From positions 9,238,001 through 9,302,000 of the forward strand of contig CM082578.2 of NCBI GenBank assembly GCA_040954595.2: a stretch of 64,000 nt of DNA, written 5' to 3'. The notes beneath the pieces are model-generated. The model was given only the letters and a program-made list of their open reading frames with translations, was not told the origin of the DNA and made no database searches. Position numbers and translations under genes: made by a program. Origin of the DNA: Balanoglossus misakiensis (Eukaryota; Hemichordata). Shown piece by piece: positions 57,489-64,000 of the stretch. Position 1 is the first letter of the stretch. Each line of letters starts with the position of its first letter.

Positions 57489-60400
57489 GTAATTGGATTA
57501 ACAGACAGCTTAAGGGCGATGCGAGATTCGATCGGCGAGCTAGTGCATGCGCGTTGAACCTGGGGGGTCGTCTTCAAGGTTTCCGTTACCAACAACTGTC
57601 GATTAAATGAACGTTCAACGGGGAAAAGCTAAATTGAATTTCAATTAAGGAATCTCTGCTGGGGTAACGTAACGTAACGGTTGTGATTCGTCGGGAAGTT
57701 TTTCTATGTCTAGTCTACACATGAAGTTGTAGTCGTTGTTGAATAAGTCCCGTCAAGTTAAGGTTTTACTTTTAGCATCAACCTTTATCTGTGCATGTTC
57801 GTCCTACACTGCCGTTTCCCTGCAGTGTAGACCTAGAGATGATTCATCACGTTATTGCACTACGTGACTTAGTGATCACGTCTAGAATTGTTTGCAGCTT
57901 CATGGTTTATAGCTTAGATATGCCGATTCGGAAGCCAATTCATCATAAAGTTTAACAATTAAAATAGTGTGCCAACATGTCCGTATGATTTCTACGTAAA
58001 CGTAAATTTCTATTAAGCATTGGACACTGTTTTATGTCTTGCCCAAAGCGATGGCATCACTACAGCATAAGCCGCGCACATTGTGGAATGACTGACGTGA
58101 AAGCGAAGGGAGCTAATGCGGCCGTCTGTTTGTCTATCTGTCCGTCCTTCTGTCTGTCTCTGGCTGTCTGTCTATCTGTTTAAAGGGCGTGAACTATTTT
58201 CTGTTTTTACAACAGCTCCAAAGAGGTGTCGTCAAACAGAATGTCGGCTTCATGGTTTATAAGAATACGTAACTCTCCAAATATACGCATATGACTTGCA
58301 ATGCACTTCAACACTGTCGCCAATCAATCCTTTTACGTCAAGATACCGTCGAACATTTTGCACAAAGTTTAGAATCGGAATGGCGACATTTCAGACTAGA
58401 CAGGGACATCAATCCGATCGTGATGACCCAAAGCTGGCCGACGGAACCTTCCGTCAAAGATTAATGGATTTCTATCAAATTTGATACAAAGAAAATTCCA
58501 TATGACGTGAACGAACAGGCAGGTATTTCGCAATTCATGACCCATCACTGCTGACTTCCTTAGCAACCGGGCTTGTGTCAAGGACGGGCCATTTGTTTAC
58601 TTATTCATGGCGCTATCTACTATCCATCCGACAATAACGAGACGTAAGTAATTATATTCCCTGGTTCCGGTAACTTTCTGCAAGCAAATAACTTAAAGGT
58701 TATCTTCAGGTATATATTGATCAGCAGGTTATACTAACAGCTACACAAGCGACACATAATTTAATCGACTTCCAATGCAAGAATAGAGATTAGAGAAGCA
58801 AAAGACATGTAGTGTGGGGGGGGGGGGGTATTCCCGCCGCCCTCCCATGTACGCTCCTCTGGGGGATCATCAGAACATGCATCAAATACCCAAAACACAT
58901 GCATGTATTGATGAGACGAGTCTTCCATCGGACACGACAAACATTGTCACGTAAATGTGTGTAAACCAATCCACACTTCCAGTCGTAATCAGTGGATAAT
59001 CGCCGTTGGAGCCCGTTCAAATTTCCAATATAGATTTCGAAATCGTGACGTGCCATTTACCCTGTCTGGATATAAATCTGGTCGTTTTTAATCAGGTTGT
59101 TACTACATTTTACGTTTGGTTACCCACGTCTGTCGATTGAGCATTTGGCAAATGGCTGCTCCGTGCTCAGACAGAATGCCAGGATGGCTTAGGTGCCTCG
59201 TTAATGTCCAAAACCTAATCTGGAGTTCTTCCATTTCTGAGATTGACTTCCGCTTATTTATCGCACCCGCACCGCTCGCTTCACACTTCCCAGCTCCGAA
59301 TACGTGATGATGGCATCAGCTGCGGACTGTTACTTTCAGGGCCGTGAGCAAATTTATCAGAACTCATCAGATCAGCGTCGTTGACAACATTTCATGCGAC
59401 GGAAACTGACGTGGAGTTTTTTGCCATATAGGCCTATATGCCAAACATTTTGGTGATCAATGCACCGCCGTGCAAAGGCGGCGATTGTTGTTTCCCTGAA
59501 TAATTTCGCTTTTAATATGTTTAGGTAAGCGATGCACTCTTTCAATTTGCCAAACGAAAAACAGATAAACATGCACGGAGGGATTGACGTGTATTGTCAT
59601 TGAAGTGAAAAAGTCGCCATTTATCCAATTGTACACTTTAAGTGTACAAATACTAGTAGATTCTAAAGTACCGCTTGCTTGTAAAGTAACGATCAGACAT
59701 GTGAAATTCCCCCAGGCTTTGGGATGCTATGGATTGTGGTGGGAATTGTGCGTTTCACGCGGGTCGGCGAGCAAATTTATACTTCTGGGGGGTTTAGGGT
59801 GAGTTACACCTTTGGTAATTGCATAATTCTGCCGCCGATTCGGTAAATGATAGCCCATGGCGGTGTATAAGTACCCGTATTCACAATCCCCTCGACAAAA
59901 CACAAAGACTAGGCTCGGTTTTATACTCTATAAATCCATTCGTGGTCATGCTTTATTGTTGTCTTTCTAGCACAGGATGAATATCGCAATGAATCTTCGT
60001 GTCATTTTATATACGAGGAAGAGATCGCGAGTTTTGCACGTGCGGTATTCCAATTCAAGGCAATCTGTTGATAGATACTGTAGCAGTTACACAACTTGAT
60101 TCTTGGGGCGTTTGACGACATTCCTATAGCGCCACACGCAATCGCGTGTCTCCTCTATTTTGAACGTGTAATACCGTCCCTCGGTGATGGATGGACGGAT
60201 ATCTTTTGCTGAGATTGGGTAATAAACCCTCGGCGTGACCAAGGAACAATAATCCCCCCCCCGCCCCCCGCTGTGGTGAAGTTGAAAAAAAAATCACAAT
60301 CCGATGCTGACATTACGCCACTCCGTCTACATGCGTCAAGCTGTGGGCAACCGAGCGCTTGCGATCTCCTCAGGGGAACTCACGTAAAGTGGTTGGTATG

Positions 60401-62442
60401 ATTTTGAGGTATGGTCTTCGAGCTGACCTCTCCATGCCCAAACGTTATGCATACAATTATGCATTCGGTTCGTCTCCTTCTCCAAAGACCTTCAAATTTG
60501 TGATTAATGTAAGTGTCTAATGAAGGATTATCTCAAATGAAATGAGCGTTTTGAGTAGATAACGAGTAATAAAACAGAATTAATATCATGCTCACGCTCT
60601 CAGAGACACCTTTCTACACGATTTAATCTGACAAAATTTCCGACTCAAATAATAAAACAGCGACTGGCAAGCTCCCAGGATTAACGAAATCGTGCAGCAA
60701 TTTCTTAAAAGAGGTGTTATATCATCCAGTGTCCTAAAATTGTTAGGTTTTATGTTTGTCCATTGTAAATCACACAGTAAGTGGTAGTCGTTTCTTTTTT
60801 AGGATAGAGAACACATTAATAGCAAAGTATAAAATATATTCGACGCCGTCGCCATTTCGAGGAGAAAAATATGTGGCAGTAGCAGGGTGCAATACAACTA
60901 TTCACGAAAAATGTAGTGCAGTTATCATTAAAACACAAAATATTGCAGCTTTAATTTATCTCTCCAACATGGATGTTTCAGTAAGGAAAGCGATCTAGGC
61001 ATCATCGATGCATACTAAAACCACCACGCATGTAAACGTCGCCTTCATCTAAATGGCCATTTATATCAGGATATACCTGTCTAGTGAAGCTCTAACCGAC
61101 CGACGAACAGTAATATATATCCGTGATTTGTCTTATTCCGCTGACAACCTCTTAAAATGTAAAAGCTGCAGCGTTAAAGTGAATCTAAAATTCAGTGAAA
61201 GCTATAAGCTGTTTCCAAACGCAGACGAAACCATCTTAGTGGATTTGCACTGGAAACAGTGGCAAGAGAAGACTCTGTGTAAAAATAGGGTTCTATATCA
61301 CCGACAATCCACTTGTCAAAGAAGGCCGAGAGAACGTAACTTTTCTGAACAATCCACTACATTCGGACCCTTTTTCGAGGTCAGACGTGTTATGCTATCA
61401 AAGTGTAATATTCTGACACGTTATGACACAGCGGTAATGTTATAGTGGTGCAAAAGATCATTTCACATTTCCCCCAAAGCAGGATTTACAAGCAGGAGTG
61501 AAATTGAATGTTTTTCTCTTCTCCCGACCTGCGTTTGTCGCGAGCCGAACAGATGGCGACCGCGGGCAATGGTTATTGATTATGCCACACATGCACGACC
61601 TATAAAATCTGCCAGCGAAAGAACTCTGGTTTGCTGCTCGGAGTTAAGTCCCCATACTAACAGAAAACGTTTTGTTTTTCTGATTCGATATCAGTGATGT
61701 TTCGTGCATGGCACATACATGTAGAACCACGTATGTATCCCCCGCGCACTGTACCGTGTGATATTGGCCGATGGAACCGTTGATATCATCAAACGTTTGA
61801 ACGCATCTCAAGCAGACGCAACCGGACTCCCAAAACCGCACTCTATGATCTCTTGTTCTTTGTTGCTTTACCATTCCATGCTATTAAATGTTGAGATGCG
61901 CGACACACTGACATGTTTTGCGACACATTTTATGCGGAGGTTAACGTCACAGAATAAGCTTTATACAGTCTTCTTCTACTTTCTATGAAAATGCAGTTTT
62001 CGTAAATTGTCGTCAGGATCATTCTATTCGTGCTGCAATCATTCGCGTTTTGGAATCAGTTCTCAAAAAGGCTCTTGGTGACGGAATCTCGAAACACCGC
62101 GTGACGCCCGTCATATTAACGAGAAGCAGCCCTACAAAGCGTGACCATAAATGTCTGCAAGACTAGTACAAAATAGCCTTTGACATACTTTGATTACCCT
62201 CGGTGTAATAACTACTGAACGCCACCTTGTTAATATTGGACTTCGGTGAACACATCAATAGGTTTGCAATTAGAAATCCCTGCAGCGCCTATATTTTAAT
62301 TTGCGTCTTAAATATTTCACCTCTCGCAACGTTGCACATGATTTGTGTAGTACATAGTATTCTTCAATGAAATCAATTGAATAGAATGACTGATGAAATA
62401 GAATTTAAGCAGAAAGGATTCACGTTTGACCCAGATAACTCA

Positions 62443-62443
<1 letters not shown>
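57489..62443. other. Intergenic, no gene recognised
   Basis: Several open frames (for example 61053-61445, 130 codons) lack recognisable motifs. Poly(G) at 58816-58828 and poly(C) near 60254 are present. A further exon of the doublecortin-like candidate could hide here but I could not identify one. Confidence 0.35.
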
Positions 62444-62473
<30 letters not shown>

Positions 62474-62474
62474 T

Positions 62475-62544
<70 letters not shown>

Positions 62545-62569
62545 CCCACACTTTCTCTCTCTCTCTCTC
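62444..62569. repeat. (TC)n microsatellite, about 125 bp
   Basis: Nearly pure CT dinucleotide repeat with occasional TTTC and one CCCCCCACA interruption near 62541-62551. Associated Ser/Leu and Arg/Glu open frames are artefacts. Confidence 0.97.
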
Positions 62570-62659
62570 AGTACATTTGTAGGTTATAAACAATAATTTC
62601 AAACAGATCTACCCTGTCACGATAAATCAGCTATGTTAAGCATACATGTAGTATCGGAC

Positions 62660-62957
62660 AAATAATTTATACAGCGATATAGCATCCGTCAGCAATGTTC
62701 ACTGGGGCTTTACCAATAGATCACAAATAAGCTCTTGTGAAGAAATAAGTCTATGATCTGAATGTACAGATGTTAAAAGCCGATCACATTTGAGCTGGTA
62801 ATTTGCTTTCCTTGAAAGATTATTTGTTCAACTAATAATGGTATAGAGCGCCTAGCATCTATCAACAATGTTCATCGGCGCTTTACAATGGATCACAAGT
62901 AAGCTCCCATGAATTAAGAAATAGGTCTTAGGCTTTGATCTGAAAGTACTAATGTTA
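62660..62957. repeat. Diverged direct repeat, two units about 110 bp
   Basis: Units at about 62660-62775 and 62832-62957 share ordered words (AGCATC, CAATGTTCA, CTTTAC, GATCACAA, TAAGCTC, GAAATA/AGAAATAGGTCT, GATCTGAA, TGTTA) with moderate divergence. This is probably an old tandem duplication or two copies of a short interspersed repeat. Confidence 0.6.
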
Positions 62958-64000
62958 TGTTATTCTTTTACCCTATACACGTCGTGACTATTGCTGAGAA
63001 ACAGGGGTTCTGAGTAACCGCCTCTCGTTACTTTCTCTATATTGTATTGTAGTCAGATTAATTTGTAGCAACGCGTACGTCTCTGGACGGCTTAGTGCAT
63101 TGAGAGGTCTGGTGGACTGGAGACCCAAACAATGGCATGGGGGTCTCACACGCCCCCAAAGGTGAACTATTTGGCTCCGTGGAATATGACACCAATTGAG
63201 GCGGCTTGCACCTGTTGTGATTCGGAGAAAGCCTGAAAGTGAAAGAGGTCTGCGGATCGTCAGTTTGACAACTGGCTCCCTAGTTTGTTTGGAATTTTCA
63301 TATGCCAGTTTGGAGGACATTTCGATTTGCCAACATGTTCCATCTGCCTTCAGACAAAGTGATTAGAAAGTAGAATGGGGAACATGTATTAAGAGCATAG
63401 AACACATGCATTCCTCTATCTGTCTCCCATCCCCTTTGTCTGTCTGTCTGCCTGCCTGTCTGTCGTCTATCTCTGGTTGGGGAAAACATAACACGTCACA
63501 ATAGAAAGAGTACATGCTGAAACCGTTTTCTTAAGTTAGTGATCACTATTCAACGCGAACATTTGCACGGATGCAATATTCTCTCAGGGAAAACGAGAAA
63601 GAAGAACGGCAGAGGAAAGGGATTGCTGTGCATGGGGAAAGAACTTGTATTTGTAGCAATCTGTTTACTCCGCGGAAACAGCCCATCACGCATGGTTCTA
63701 TACCATTGGTTCTTTGAGAGCGCTGCAAATGTGCTCGACGAACGGCAGTCAAGTCACGATACACATGGTGAAGACAGGCAACAAAGCACGGACGGATCAC
63801 ATCATAATTATTTGTGTGCGCTCTTGAAGAACGTGATTTTCTCGCTTGCCTGAAGCTCTGTATAAGACAGACCAGTCCCTCTCAGTCAGTCGGTCGGTCG
63901 GCGTGCGCTGCCGAAAGGTCCCCTTAATTATATAGGTAACTGTTTCTCTTTAATGGTTTAATTACAAATCTACACGCAATGCACAAGTTCTTTTTCGCGT
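62958..64000. other. Intergenic to window end, no gene recognised
   Basis: No exon is recognised. A short TGTC-rich tract is at 63419-63470. Confidence 0.4.

Noticed and set aside
61053-61445. 130-codon plus-strand ORF
   Set aside because: No recognisable domain, signal peptide or membrane segment; AT-rich context without splice support.
62377-62602. Ser/Leu-rich and Arg/Glu-rich ORFs
   Set aside because: Translation of the (TC)n repeat.

Overview
This window is nuclear DNA from an animal. The genes have many short exons with GT..AG introns (one GC..AG), compact TATA-less promoters with NRF1, ETS and YY1-type sites, abundant microsatellites, and poly(G)/poly(C) runs. The gene set is a ciliary ZMYND10, a plant/fungal/invertebrate-type Nudix protein with a DUF4743 domain, tandem carbohydrate sulfotransferases and a TRH/peptide-like GPCR. 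Together with gene compactness it suggests a marine invertebrate deuterostome. An amphioxus-like cephalochordate is my best guess, but the species cannot be fixed from sequence alone.

Layout. 1.5-6.5 kb (+): a complete 12-exon ZMYND10 gene (dynein arm assembly). 6.5-14.6 kb: mostly non-coding, with two weak minus-strand membrane-protein exon candidates and a SINE-like relic. 14.3-14.6 kb: a 290-bp (ATC)n microsatellite. 14.7-18.5 kb (+): two tandem three-exon Golgi carbohydrate sulfotransferase genes whose 3' halves look recently homogenised. 19.6-22.5 kb (-): an 8-exon DUF4743/Nudix hydrolase gene. It is head-to-head with a 10-exon SNX5/6/32-like sorting nexin gene (23.6-33.8 kb, +). Intron 3 of the sorting nexin carries an intact 4.1-kb Tc1/mariner-superfamily transposon (26,861-30,969) in antisense orientation. 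33.8-38.4 kb: long 3' flank with a piggyBac-type MITE and a perfect hairpin. 38.5-40.2 kb (-): a 5-exon IMMP2L gene (mitochondrial inner membrane protease subunit 2). 43.9-45.1 kb (+): a GC-rich, intronless class A GPCR. 45-64 kb: mainly intergenic, with microsatellites, a decayed Penelope-like reverse transcriptase fragment, a tRNA-like SINE head, diverged direct repeats, and two candidate exons (a signal-peptide exon and a doublecortin-like exon).

The most unusual object is the transposon. Besides an intact DD37E transposase (357 aa), it encodes a second intact ORF of up to 555 aa. That protein has a PB1-like N-terminus, a basic nuclear-localisation-like motif, a Cys/His zinc-knuckle cluster, a charged coiled coil and a Pro/Tyr-rich tail. 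This domain logic recalls retroelement Gag/ORF1 proteins and is not what a standard one-gene Tc1/mariner element carries. Long (~330-350 bp) terminal inverted repeats, a TA duplication, an asymmetric internal direct repeat and four subterminal repeats complete it. The genes in the window are otherwise functionally unrelated neighbours, as is usual in animal genomes.

Splice junctions were assigned by eye from GT/AG signals, reading-frame continuity and recalled family conservation. No searches were run.
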